Source of the DNA: JBOGUF01 sp050696075
Lineage (GTDB): Bacteria > Chloroflexota > Chloroflexia > Thermomicrobiales > UBA6265
DNA length: 41,393 nucleotides
Reading direction: 5' to 3'
NCBI GenBank assembly: GCA_050696075.1
Contig: JBOGUF010000207.1
Coordinates: forward strand, 1 to 41,393
The notes under the pieces were generated by a model, which had not been told where the DNA came from, did no database searches, and saw only the letters and a list, made by a program, of their open reading frames with translations. How positions within the stretch are numbered: position 1 is the stretch's first letter; every line of letters starts with the position of its first letter. This document shows, piece by piece, positions 14,895 through 21,451 of this stretch. The translations under genes and the position numbers were made by a program.

Positions 14895-15401
14895 ATGGCC
14901 AAAACACAGCGTAGCAGAACGTCGCCATCACGCCCGACGCTTCGTACCGAATGCTTTCTCTTGTGCGATCACGCCCGGGTGCAAAGTGGGAAGATCGACA
15001 TCCTCGGTGGCGGATGGGAACGCATTCACCCCCCTGCTTTCCCGGCATCCCATCAATTCGCGCTCGCGATCAAGCTGAGTGTGCCAACTAAGCTTGCAGC
15101 CGACGAAATCGTCCTGAAGATCGAGTTCGTGAGCGATCGCGGGGCTCTACTCGACTTCGGACCTCAGGAGTTCCACCTACGGCTGAATGAGGAGGAACTC
15201 CGGGAACTCGACGTTGCGAATGAATACGCGTTGCCATACGCCATCGCCACCCGCGTGACCTTTGAGCGGGCTGGGACCTACATGATTCGATTGATCGGAA
15301 ACGACGAACCCCTGGCACATGTCACCTTCGCGGTTGATGAGCCAGCGTCATCTACCACGGTCTCAGGCGATTCGGCGAATGACATTGCATCCGCCCCATG
15401 A
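14895..15401 (+). CDS. Conserved hypothetical protein (DUF6941-like)
   Basis: A 168-residue protein with TECFLLCDHARVQSGKIDILGGGWERIHPPAFPASHQFALAIKL near the N-terminus and a beta-rich remainder ending in a low-complexity tail. The LCD...GKxxxLGG...P pattern resembles DUF6941 proteins, whose function is unknown. AGGGGA sits just before ATG 14895. GC is lower than in neighbouring genes, as in the islet that follows. The C-terminal frame ends 17 bp before the first 77-bp direct repeat. Confidence 0.6.
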   Translation: MAKTQRSRTSPSRPTLRTECFLLCDHARVQSGKIDILGGGWERIHPPAFPASHQFALAIKLSVPTKLAADEIVLKIEFVSDRGALLDFGPQEFHLRLNEEELRELDVANEYALPYAIATRVTFERAGTYMIRLIGNDEPLAHVTFAVDEPASSTTVSGDSANDIASAP

Positions 15402-15418
15402 CCGTCCCCAATCACTGA

Positions 15419-15495
15419 CAGCGGAGCCCATCTATGCACCTCCTCCGCGAACACGACGACTTTCGCCGGCTCTGGTTGGCGCAGACGATTTCGCA
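15419..15495 (+). repeat. 77-bp direct repeat, left copy (5' end of an MFS gene)
   Basis: This sequence is identical over 77 bases to 17460-17536. It covers the 15 bp before the ATG and the first 20 or so codons (MHLLREHDDFRRLWLAQTIS) of the MFS gene at 17475. After 15495 the two copies diverge completely. Confidence 0.95.
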
Positions 15496-15655
15496 ACACG
15501 GTCGGTCGATCACTCACCGCTCAAGAATGCCTCCGACCTACGAAGAGGATACGGCGGGGCGGTCCGGACAGTCGATGGGCGGGTCCGCGTGCTGGGGGAT
15601 GTGCGTAAGTACCTACCGTGGTACCACGCGGGGGATAGTCCGTGGGGAGGGATGA
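15434..15655 (+). pseudogene. Truncated duplicate of the MFS gene start
   Basis: Begins with the same 20 codons as the intact MFS gene at 17475, then continues into unrelated sequence to a stop at 15653-15655. Only the first part of transmembrane helix 1 remains, so no transporter can be made. It marks the left boundary of the islet. Confidence 0.85.
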
Positions 15656-15680
15656 CCAACGCCCACACACGATATACAAT
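15652..15680 (+). promoter_or_regulatory. Promoter for a probably leaderless gene
   Basis: ATGACC (15652-15657), a 17-bp spacer and TACAAT (15675-15680). Start ATG 15688 lies seven bases after the -10 box, the same spacing as between the TATAAT and ATG of the IS transposase, so the message would have essentially no leader. Confidence 0.5.
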
Positions 15681-15687
15681 GCCTTTC

Positions 15688-16251
15688 ATGGACGCCACAC
15701 AGATCGCGGCGTGGCCGCAGGACAAACAAGATGATGTGAGTGATGAGGATCCGTTAGGACATCTCCTGATCGCTCGTGTGCGCGAGTCCGAAGGCCGACG
15801 CGCGAACCTGGAGACGCGGTATAACGAACTCGTGGCGGAAATGGAGCGCGAACGGCAAGTAATAGATCGGGCAAACGCCCTGCTTTCTGCCCTCGGTTTG
15901 GTGCCGGCCCAACATTCGCCGACGCCGAGTATATTGCCCGACGGCACTCAGCGGGCGCAGACCGAGGGCAAAGACTTCACCGCTGGTAATCGGAGCGAGA
16001 AGATGCCCCGGCGACGCCCAGAGTTCGCGACCATTTCGCTGACAGCAGCTGCGAAGCTTATTTTGGGATCGGGCGAGGTGAAGAATCTGAATGACTTGGC
16101 GAACGCGATCTTCACCATCCAGAACGACGAGCACCTTAAGGCCGCCAAGGGGTCTTTGCGGTCAACGATGGCCGAGGGAGTCGGCAAAAAGCTCTGGACA
16201 CGCGAAACCCAGGGCACATTCCGCATGGCGCGGGGGAGTCGGGAGAAATGA
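15688..16251 (+). CDS. Coiled-coil protein with a C-terminal winged-helix-like region, unknown function
   Basis: 187 residues. Residues about 20-60 form a charged amphipathic helix (ARVRESEGRRANLETRYNELVAEMERERQVIDRANALLSAL), probably a coiled coil. A polar linker follows, then a compact domain (ATISLTAAAKLILGSGEVKNLNDLANAIFT to VGKKLWTRETQGTFRMA) resembling a small winged helix. ATG 15688 was preferred because ATG 15679 overlaps the -10 box. No ribosome binding site is visible, consistent with leaderless expression. It is the first gene of the islet and not a family I can name. Confidence 0.62.
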   Translation: MDATQIAAWPQDKQDDVSDEDPLGHLLIARVRESEGRRANLETRYNELVAEMERERQVIDRANALLSALGLVPAQHSPTPSILPDGTQRAQTEGKDFTAGNRSEKMPRRRPEFATISLTAAAKLILGSGEVKNLNDLANAIFTIQNDEHLKAAKGSLRSTMAEGVGKKLWTRETQGTFRMARGSREK

Positions 16252-16273
16252 CGACGTAGGGAAGGAAAGGAGA

Positions 16274-16309
16274 CGGGGCGGGTCTTGCCGGCTAGCACCC
16301 CCCGCCCCG
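16274..16309 (+). terminator. Hairpin after the coiled-coil gene, possible terminator
   Basis: CGGGGCGGG (16274-16282) pairs perfectly with CCCGCCCCG (16301-16309) around an 18-base loop. There is no T-run, so a factor-independent role is uncertain. It separates the protein gene from the tRNA genes. Confidence 0.4.
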
Positions 16310-16324
16310 CCATCACCGATCTGA

Positions 16325-16401
16325 ACCGCCGTAGTTCAATGGACTAGAACACCGGCCTGCTAAGCCGGAACGTAGTGGTTCAATCCCACTCGGCGGCACC
16401 A
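16325..16401 (+). tRNA. tRNA with GCT (Ser) anticodon but a short variable loop
   Basis: A full cloverleaf can be drawn. Acceptor ACCGCCG/CGGCGGC has an A1-C72 mismatch. The D stem is GTTC/GAAC with GG in the loop. The anticodon arm is CCGGC-CTGCTAA-GCCGG, anticodon GCT at 16359-16361. The variable loop AACGT is only five bases. The T arm is AGTGG-TTCAATC-CCACT. The discriminator A is followed by an encoded CCA (16399-16401). Bacterial serine tRNAs normally have a long variable arm, so this class I body with a serine anticodon is abnormal and could be charged with another amino acid or be phage/plasmid-derived. Confidence 0.78.
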
Positions 16402-16414
16402 GACCGTTTCCTTT

Positions 16415-16483
16415 GGCGCCGTGGATGACGGAAGTCGCCTAGCTGGTACCTAGGAGATTCCGGTTCGACTCCGGACGGCGCCT
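16415..16483 (+). tRNA. tRNA-Thr (GGT), compact
   Basis: Acceptor GGCGCCG (16415-16421) pairs with CGGCGCC (16476-16482). The anticodon arm is CCTAG-CTGGTAC-CTAGG with anticodon GGT (16445-16447), reading ACC/ACU. The T arm is TCCGG-TTCGACT-CCGGA. The D stem is short (about three pairs) and the variable loop four bases, giving only 69 nt. No CCA is encoded, unlike the tRNA 14 bases upstream. The small size suggests a mobile-element or phage origin. Confidence 0.75.
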
Positions 16484-16600
16484 ACGGTCTTGTGGAGTCA
16501 ACGGCTCGGCGCTGGTACCACCAAGCCGACCCCATCCCACGGGCAGCTAATCCCGTGTTCGACTCGGAGTATACACCGGCAGAGTCCGGAAGGGAACATC
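16484..16600. other. Non-coding stretch with a tRNA-like hairpin, unassigned
   Basis: CACGGG/CCCGTG (about 16538-16557) forms a stem with an 8-base loop, followed by GTTCGACTC, reminiscent of a T loop, but no complete cloverleaf can be drawn. AGTATACAC (16568-16576) is the inverted partner of GTGTATACT (16646-16654), which includes the -10 box of the next promoter. It could be a decayed third tRNA or a regulatory structure. Confidence 0.35.
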
Positions 16601-16735
16601 ATGGTGCGCAATACGAGACAAACGGTTGAACCATTCCGCGGTTCTGTGTATACTTTCATCAACTCCCCCTACGGCATTCCCCGTGGGGCCTCGGGCCGCC
16701 CTTTCGGGCGGTCCTTTTTTGTGGTGTACCCATGA
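16601..16735 (+). CDS. 44-residue leader ORF coupled to the NYN gene
   Basis: ATG 16601 is preceded at good distance by GGAAGG (a strong ribosome binding site). The 44-codon frame ends at TGA 16733-16735, which overlaps the NYN start codon (ATGA, 16732-16735). The peptide is basic, with glycine, proline and phenylalanine residues towards the end (ASGRPFGRSFFVVYP). Its last third is encoded by the terminator hairpin, so ribosomes on it would melt that hairpin. NYN itself lacks a ribosome binding site, so the small ORF probably drives its translation. Could be a leader peptide or a real small protein. Confidence 0.55.
   Translation: MVRNTRQTVEPFRGSVYTFINSPYGIPRGASGRPFGRSFFVVYP
16626..16654 (+). 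promoter_or_regulatory. Sigma-70 type promoter inside the leader ORF
   Basis: TTGAAC (16626-16631), a 17-bp spacer and TATACT (16649-16654). The start point would be near 16661. The transcript would contain the terminator hairpin and the NYN gene but not the start of the leader ORF. Confidence 0.55.
16697..16724 (+). terminator. Intrinsic terminator immediately upstream of the NYN gene
   Basis: A nine-pair stem (one G-T pair) formed by GGGCCGCCC and GGGCGGTCC around a TTTC loop is followed by TTTTTT. It lies just 10 or so bases before the NYN ATG, so it can end transcripts from the tRNA genes or from the promoter at 16626 and act as an attenuator for NYN. Confidence 0.8.
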
Positions 16736-17376
16736 GCGTCAACGTTTATGTAGACGGGTTCAACTTCTACTACCGTCTCTTCAAGAACGATCATCGCAAG
16801 CACCGACTCCCAAATCGGTATAAGTGGCTCAACCTTCTTCGCCTGAGCGAGCTGCTCGTGCCAAACGTGACGATCCATCGCATTGGGTACTTCACGGCCT
16901 ACATCCGTCCCAACCCCAGCGATCCCGACCAACAGGTTCGGCAACGCGCCTACATCGAGGCCCTGAAGACGCTTCCCTGCCTGGAAGTGGTGGCCGGCAA
17001 CTTCCTCTCGGTGAAAAAGTGGGGCGTGCCGGTGGGCGTTTCCGCGGCCAAACCGATCCTGTTCGACACCTACGAAGAAAAGGGGTCGGACGTCAACCTC
17101 GCCTGCCGTCTCGTCCGCGACGCGTGCCGGCAGGACTGTACCAAGGCGCTCGTCATCTCCAACGACGGTGACTTGGCCGAGGCGATCCGCATCGTGACGC
17201 GGGAAATGAATGTGCCGGTGCTCGTGCGGAGCCCCGATGTGACGGTGAACAACGTTCTGCGCGCCGTCGCCACGGACGCCCGCATTCTCGACACGAAGTT
17301 GCTCAAGCGTTGCCAGTTCCCCGCCACACTGACCAATGCAGACGGCATCGTCATCAGCAAGCCCGCGCGATGGTAG
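16732..17376 (+). CDS. NYN-domain (PIN-like) ribonuclease
   Basis: A 214-residue protein of the NYN/LabA-like family of metal-dependent nucleases. Acidic site residues are visible in VYVDGFNFYY (Asp8), EKGSDVNLACRLVRDA (Asp120 and Asp130) and VISNDGDLAEAI (Asp145, Asp147). No additional domain is obvious after residue 180. NYN proteins cut RNA, and some act in tRNA or rRNA processing or as toxins; proximity to two tRNA genes makes tRNA a candidate substrate, but that is inference. It has no ribosome binding site of its own, follows a terminator, and its ATG overlaps the stop of the leader ORF. Confidence 0.85.
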   Translation: MSVNVYVDGFNFYYRLFKNDHRKHRLPNRYKWLNLLRLSELLVPNVTIHRIGYFTAYIRPNPSDPDQQVRQRAYIEALKTLPCLEVVAGNFLSVKKWGVPVGVSAAKPILFDTYEEKGSDVNLACRLVRDACRQDCTKALVISNDGDLAEAIRIVTREMNVPVLVRSPDVTVNNVLRAVATDARILDTKLLKRCQFPATLTNADGIVISKPARW

Positions 17377-17459
17377 TTGTCCAGTCGGCTATCCTGTTTG
17401 CCTTGCTCAAACGGTGACATAACAGCCTTTGCCGGCCAATGCCAGACGCATACCACAAG

Positions 17460-17536
17460 CAGCGGAGCCCATCTATGCACCTCCTCCGCGAACACGACGA
17501 CTTTCGCCGGCTCTGGTTGGCGCAGACGATTTCGCA
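17460..17536 (+). repeat. 77-bp direct repeat, right copy (intact MFS gene start)
   Basis: Identical to 15419-15495. This copy is continuous with the full-length MFS gene, so it is the functional one. Confidence 0.95.
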
Positions 17537-18719
17537 GATCGGCGGGCAAATCAGCTTTCTCGCCGTCCCGCTGACCGCGGCCGTCACCCTCGATGCGACA
17601 CCGGCCGAGATGGGCCTGCTGACCGCGATGGGATCGCTGCCAGCGCTGGTCGCCGGTCTCTTCGCCGGGGTGATCGTCGATCGCCGCGCCCGCCGGCCGA
17701 TCCTGATCTCGGCCGACCTTACTCGCGCCCTCTTGCTCGGCACAATCCCGATCGCCTGGGTGACGGGAACGCTGACGATGCCCTTGCTGTATGCGGTCGC
17801 GTTCCTCACCGGCCTCTGCGGCCTCTTCTTCGGCCTCGCCTATCACTCCTATCTCCCGGCGTTGGTCGAGCGGAAACGGTTGGTCGAAGGTAACAGCGCC
17901 TTGGAACTGGGCCGCTCGGCAGCCGAGATCGCCGGACCGGCCATCGCGGGCTGGCTCGTCCAACTCCTGAAAGCGCCCGTCGCCATCGCCGTGGACGCGC
18001 TCTCGTTCGTCGCCTCCGCCGGGCTGATCGCCCGCATCCGCGCCAAGGAGCCGCCCCGCGCGGGCGGCGCATCCCGCGCCTCCGTCTGGTCCGACGTGGC
18101 CGAGGGGATGCGCATCGTCGTCCGCACCCCGACGATCCGCGCCCTGGCGGCCGGCTCCGCCCTCGTCGGCCTCTTCAACGCGATGCTGGAGGCGGTCTTC
18201 ATCCTCTATTTGACACGGACGATCGGGATGAGCCCCGGTCTGCTCGGTCTGGTCTTCGCCGCCGGCAGCGTCGGCTTCGTCGCCGGCGCCCTGTTGCCGG
18301 GCCGCATCGTCGGGATCGTCGGCGTGGGACCGGCAATGGCGATCGGCATCGCCATCCTCGGCCTGAGCGACCTCGCGCTCCCCCTCGCCGGTCACGACCT
18401 CGTCGTGGTCGCGATCGCGGTGGCGATCGGCCAGTTCTTCTTTGGGATGGGTGTCACCCTGGCGAACGTGGCCGAGACGACCTTGCGCCAGGCGATCGTA
18501 CCGAACGCCCTCTTGGGCCGCGTCGGCGGGACCTTGCAGGTGCTGAGCGCGGCGACGATTCCCCTGGGCGCGTTGCTCGGCGGCGTGCTCGGTCAGGTGA
18601 TCGGGCTGCGCCCGACGCTCTTCCTCGCCGCCCTGTTGGAAACAGCGGTCGCGCTCTGGGTCTGGCGTTCGCCCTTGTGGTCCCTGCGCGACGTCGACCT
18701 CGCTACGAACGTCGACTGA
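17475..18719 (+). CDS. Major facilitator superfamily exporter
   Basis: A 414-residue integral membrane protein with about 12 hydrophobic segments. It starts with FRRLWLAQTISQIGGQISFLAVPLTAA, the opening typical of the MFS_3/enterobactin exporter-like group, with a cytoplasmic loop GVIVDRRARRPILISADLTRA after helix 2. Probable function is drug or metabolite efflux by proton antiport; the substrate is unknown. Its first 20 codons are duplicated 2.04 kb upstream. The native upstream region is uncertain, because the islet boundary lies 15 bp before the ATG, and no promoter or strong ribosome binding site is visible there. A long hairpin follows the stop. A paralogue with the same opening lies at 30989. 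Confidence 0.88.
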   Translation: MHLLREHDDFRRLWLAQTISQIGGQISFLAVPLTAAVTLDATPAEMGLLTAMGSLPALVAGLFAGVIVDRRARRPILISADLTRALLLGTIPIAWVTGTLTMPLLYAVAFLTGLCGLFFGLAYHSYLPALVERKRLVEGNSALELGRSAAEIAGPAIAGWLVQLLKAPVAIAVDALSFVASAGLIARIRAKEPPRAGGASRASVWSDVAEGMRIVVRTPTIRALAAGSALVGLFNAMLEAVFILYLTRTIGMSPGLLGLVFAAGSVGFVAGALLPGRIVGIVGVGPAMAIGIAILGLSDLALPLAGHDLVVVAIAVAIGQFFFGMGVTLANVAETTLRQAIVPNALLGRVGGTLQVLSAATIPLGALLGGVLGQVIGLRPTLFLAALLETAVALWVWRSPLWSLRDVDLATNVD

Positions 18720-18728
18720 CGCCAAGGC

Positions 18729-18770
18729 AACAGGCTCGGCTCCGGCTGATGTGCCGGGGCCGTGCCTGTT
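18729..18770 (+). terminator. Long hairpin directly after the MFS gene
   Basis: An 18-position stem (AACAGGCTCGGCTCCGGC against GCCGGGGCCGTGCCTGTT) has one mismatch and one wobble pair around a TGATGT loop, starting 10 bp after the stop codon. It lacks a T-run but is a strong candidate transcript end. Confidence 0.6.
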
Positions 18771-19053
18771 CCGCCGCTCGGCGGAGCCCCATCGTCACGG
18801 CGCGGATACGAGAAGGGGGGATTCCCGGCCGGCCGGTCTGAGGCGTTGCGCGGGCGTTTGCCGCCCGCTAGCGCCAGGCCGTGCGCCATGAGGATCCGCA
18901 CGCAACTGGTCGATTAGCGCATCGGCTTCCTTCCTCCTTGTCCGCGGCCAACGAGCCAGGGCTGGCCCTACAACCAGACTTGCCGACAGGGTGCGCATTC
19001 CCGTCACCCAATCAGAGGGAAGACATCCAAGGGAAAATACGGGCGCGGATCCG
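18771..19053. other. Non-coding stretch, nothing recognised
   Basis: No convincing gene. The minus-strand frame that covers it is the out-of-frame continuation of the broken NicO gene. No array or tRNA is seen. Confidence 0.4.
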
Positions 19054-19498
19054 CTACGCGCCGATGCCGGAGCGCCAGAGCATGCCGAGACCGAGCAGCA
19101 CGACGACGCCGGCGCTGGCAACCGGGCTGACGGCGACCAACCGCCCGCCAGGCCGTGGAACCGACCCGCGCCGCCGGTCGTCGCCCGCCCCAGGCGCGAC
19201 CAGACCGGCCCCGCCAGGGCGATCGCCAGCCCGAACGCGACCAGGACGCCGGCCAACCCCAGGCTGAACGCAACAATCGCCAGCATCCCAAAGGCGAGCT
19301 GATTGATCCCCACCGCCAGCAGCAGGATGGCCAGCGCGTCCGGGCAGGGCGCCATCCCGCCCGAAACCCCGAGCGCCACCAAGCTCCGCTTCGACACCCG
19401 CCGCCCCTCACCGCTCCCAACCGTCGCCGCCTCGACCGCGGCCAAATGCAACCGCGCGTGCTCTTCCTCGGTAAGGTGGTCGTGGTCATGATGCTGGT
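19054..19498 (-). pseudogene. NicO-family nickel/cobalt transporter, truncated and frameshifted
   Basis: Minus-strand translation gives a His-rich loop (THHHQHHDHDH), then SKRSLVALGVSGGMAPCPDALAILLLAVG and FGMLAIVAFSLGLAGVLVAFGLAIAL, the hallmark second half of NicO/RcnA-like Ni/Co exporters. Two lesions are visible. The N-terminal half, normally several helices before the His-rich loop, is missing, and the frame runs directly into a heptad array. In addition, around 19150-19165 (FHGLAGG) the reading frame shifts by one base: the last helix (VASAGVVVLLGLGMLWRSGIGA) is in another frame and ends at TAG 19054-19056. It cannot make a full transporter. Confidence 0.75.
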
Positions 19499-19596
19499 GG
19501 TGATGGGTGACGGGTGATGGGCGTGGGGTGCTGGGTGCTGCCGCCTTCCGCCTTCCGCCTTCCGCTGGCCGAAGGCTGATCGCTGACGGCTGACGG
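19499..19596. repeat. Fourteen consecutive heptads of four unit types
   Basis: GGTGATG/GGTGACG (3), GGCGTGG and GGTGCTG (3), CCGCCTT (3), CCGCTGG, CCGAAGG, CTGATCG and CTGACGG (2) run without a break in 7-bp phase for 98 bp. The left end meets the broken NicO frame. The right end touches the stop codon (19597-19599) of the next gene exactly. Confidence 0.9.
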
Positions 19597-20004
19597 CTAC
19601 TCGTCGTCACCGGTCGATGCTCCGAGTGCGGCGACGGCATCGCGCAGGCGCGCGACATAGGGCGGCGGCAGTTCCCAGTAGCGGGCCTGGGCGAGGACGG
19701 CCTGGGGGTCGCCGCCGAGCAGTCCACTCGTCGTTAGCGCCTGGAAGGTGCGGCCATCGTCGGTCACGACCTCGCCGGGCGCTCCGTCCGCCGTGCCATC
19801 GGGCCAGCGGAGGAGGATGCCCCAGACCTCGGCTGTGCCGTCGTCGGCAATGTGATCGGCAAACGGCGGGGCGAGGTCAACCGCTGGCGCTGCCAACCGT
19901 GCCCGCGCCACGAAGCGCGCGCCTGGATAGGCCGCCAACACACCGGTCGGGTGCATCTCCGCGCCCGAGAGAAAGAGGTACACATCGGCCTGGCTTTCGG
20001 ACAT
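19597..20004 (-). CDS. Hypothetical protein, unknown function
   Basis: A 135-residue soluble protein that starts SESQADVYLFLSGAEMHPTGV and has a strand-rich middle (FVARARLAAPAVDLAPPFADHI, AEVWGILLRWPDG) with an acidic tail. The GxxF...ADDGTAEVWGILLRW pattern recalls the gamma-glutamylcyclotransferase-like fold, but the characteristic YG(T/S)L start is absent, so I do not assign it. A GGGAAGGA sequence lies about 13 bases before the ATG. The stop is flush with the end of the long heptad array. Confidence 0.6.
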   Translation of the reverse strand: MSESQADVYLFLSGAEMHPTGVLAAYPGARFVARARLAAPAVDLAPPFADHIADDGTAEVWGILLRWPDGTADGAPGEVVTDDGRTFQALTTSGLLGGDPQAVLAQARYWELPPPYVARLRDAVAALGASTGDDE

Positions 20005-20083
20005 GAACAGTCAGCATCCTTCCCGAAAGAGCTATCCCAGCCAACGGTGGTATCGAACCGCACCGGCCCATGATACCGCGCCC

Positions 20084-20141
20084 GCCTTCCGCCTTCCGCC
20101 TTCCGCCTTCCGCCTGGCCGTCCTGGCCGTCCTGGCCGTCC
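20084..20141. repeat. Heptad array (GCCTTCC, 4 units) fused to a nonad array (TGGCCGTCC, 3 units)
   Basis: GCCTTCC four times (20084-20111), GCC, then TGGCCGTCC three times (20115-20141). The next base begins the stop codon (20142-20144) of the MidA-like gene. The nonad unit recurs at 28054-28080 and, inverted, at 27838-27882. Confidence 0.9.
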
Positions 20142-21311
20142 TCAGAACGCCGGCCCCGTCACCGCGAACCCCGCCAACGGCGGCTCAACTGGCGCGTCCT
20201 TGGCCATGATCAAGACGCCGAAGCGACCCAAGCCGCCGGGATCGATCAGCCGCAGCACGGCGGCTTGGGCGGCGAGGTAGTCGGGCATCGTCGTCTCCGG
20301 GTCGCGTTGCATCTCGACCAGCCGGCCGCCGAGACCGAGGCTTGCCAGGAAGGCCCCCTGCGTCGTGAAGCCGGCGACTCGCATCCCAACCGCCTCCCCC
20401 GCGCGCTGCAACGCCGTGAAGTCGACGTGCGCGGTCAGGTCCTGCCTGCCGACGCGGACCAACGCATCGTCGGCGACGGTGTGCGCGAAGTAGGCCCGCA
20501 CCGTTCCCTCGAGCCGGTGCGCCCGATAGAGTTCCTGGGCTGGGTAGCCGTAGTCGACAATGATGGCATATCCGCGGGCCAGCCCACGCCCGACCCCGGC
20601 GAACCACTCGGCTGCCGCCGGGCTAACGTCGACCGCCGCCCCGTCCGGCACCACAACGCCTTCGGCGCGCAACCGCTCGATCGCCGTCCAAGCCGCCGGC
20701 GACGGTTCGCCCTCCACTTCCGCCAACCCGATATTCCGCCAACAGATATTCCGCTCTCGGAATTGCCCATCGCGTAGCACCAATCGGTGGACCGGGAGGG
20801 CGTCCGCGACCTCGTTCGCCAGGGCCACGCCGATGATCGGCTCGACGTCGTCGCCATCCTCGGCCATCACGACGTGGGCCAGGCCAACCTCCTTCATCGC
20901 CGCCAGCGCCTGTGCCAGCCGGTGCTGGTTCGGCTCGATCAGCCGGTACTGGAGCGCGGCGGCCACCTCCGGCGCCTCGGTCGAAAGCCCGGCGATCACG
21001 TCGTAGGCCAACCCGCCCACGCCCGCGCCGTATTCCCGCACCACGAACGGTTCGGGCCGCTCCAACCGCTCCCAGCACTCGGCGATCTGCCGCGCCAGCG
21101 TCAAGCCGAAGAGCGGCGTCGCCTCCGGCGCCGTCAGAAAATCCCCGCCGCGCCCCGGCCGCCGCTCCGCCGACAGGTAGTACCCATGCGCCGGGTGATA
21201 GAGCGCCAACTCCATGAACCGGGCAAACGTCATCGGCCCGTCCCGTTCGATCTCGGCGCGGATGATCTCGACGAGAATCGGGTTGCTTTCTTCTGTCCGC
21301 TCGACCTCCAT
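20142..21311 (-). CDS. MidA/NDUFAF7-family S-adenosylmethionine-dependent methyltransferase
   Basis: A 389-residue protein of the COG1565 family. The N-terminal signature PMTFARFMELALYHPAHGYY, GGDFLTAPEATPLFG, the AdoMet-binding VREYGAGVGGLAYDVI, ANEVADALPVHRL, IIVDYGYPAQELY and DLTAHVDFTAL are all family features. The eukaryotic homologue NDUFAF7 methylates an arginine of respiratory complex I; bacterial roles are less clear but protein methylation is likely. ATG 21311 (MEVERTEESN) gives the usual short leader; the frame extends upstream without homology. Divergent from the dehydratase gene. The stop abuts a repeat array. Confidence 0.88.
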   Translation of the reverse strand: MEVERTEESNPILVEIIRAEIERDGPMTFARFMELALYHPAHGYYLSAERRPGRGGDFLTAPEATPLFGLTLARQIAECWERLERPEPFVVREYGAGVGGLAYDVIAGLSTEAPEVAAALQYRLIEPNQHRLAQALAAMKEVGLAHVVMAEDGDDVEPIIGVALANEVADALPVHRLVLRDGQFRERNICWRNIGLAEVEGEPSPAAWTAIERLRAEGVVVPDGAAVDVSPAAAEWFAGVGRGLARGYAIIVDYGYPAQELYRAHRLEGTVRAYFAHTVADDALVRVGRQDLTAHVDFTALQRAGEAVGMRVAGFTTQGAFLASLGLGGRLVEMQRDPETTMPDYLAAQAAVLRLIDPGGLGRFGVLIMAKDAPVEPPLAGFAVTGPAF

Positions 21312-21451
21312 GCGGCCGATTGTACGCGCTGCCCTTTCGCATCCGGCGAGATTGCGATTCAATACCCCGGCACATCACCCACACCGCCGTGGCATGCCGA
21401 GCGTCTGCCGGTTGATCCGTCGTGCGCGTTGCGCGTCGTCAGGAGATCGTC

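Larger units (their letters stand above)
15496..17459. mobile_element. Putative integrated islet between 77-bp direct repeats
   Basis: A 1,964-bp segment lies between two exact 77-bp copies of the start of one MFS gene; the right copy keeps the gene intact. Contents: a coiled-coil/winged-helix-like protein, two compact tRNA genes, a leader with a small ORF and terminator, and a NYN-domain nuclease. No integrase or transposase is present. Base composition is lower in GC than the MFS gene. Reconstitution of a gene's 5' end by the incoming repeat resembles site-specific integration into a conserved gene. A recombination-generated duplication is an alternative. Confidence 0.55.

Noticed and set aside
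16484..16577. A third tRNA gene
   Set aside because: A hairpin and a GTTCGACTC segment are present, but acceptor and T stems do not pair, so it is not called as a tRNA.
17070..18725. 551-codon minus-strand ORF opposite the MFS gene
   Set aside because: Charged, low-complexity shadow frame of a membrane protein gene.
19420..19500. His-rich stretch as an independent metal-binding small protein
   Set aside because: It is the central loop of a NicO transporter remnant in the same frame.
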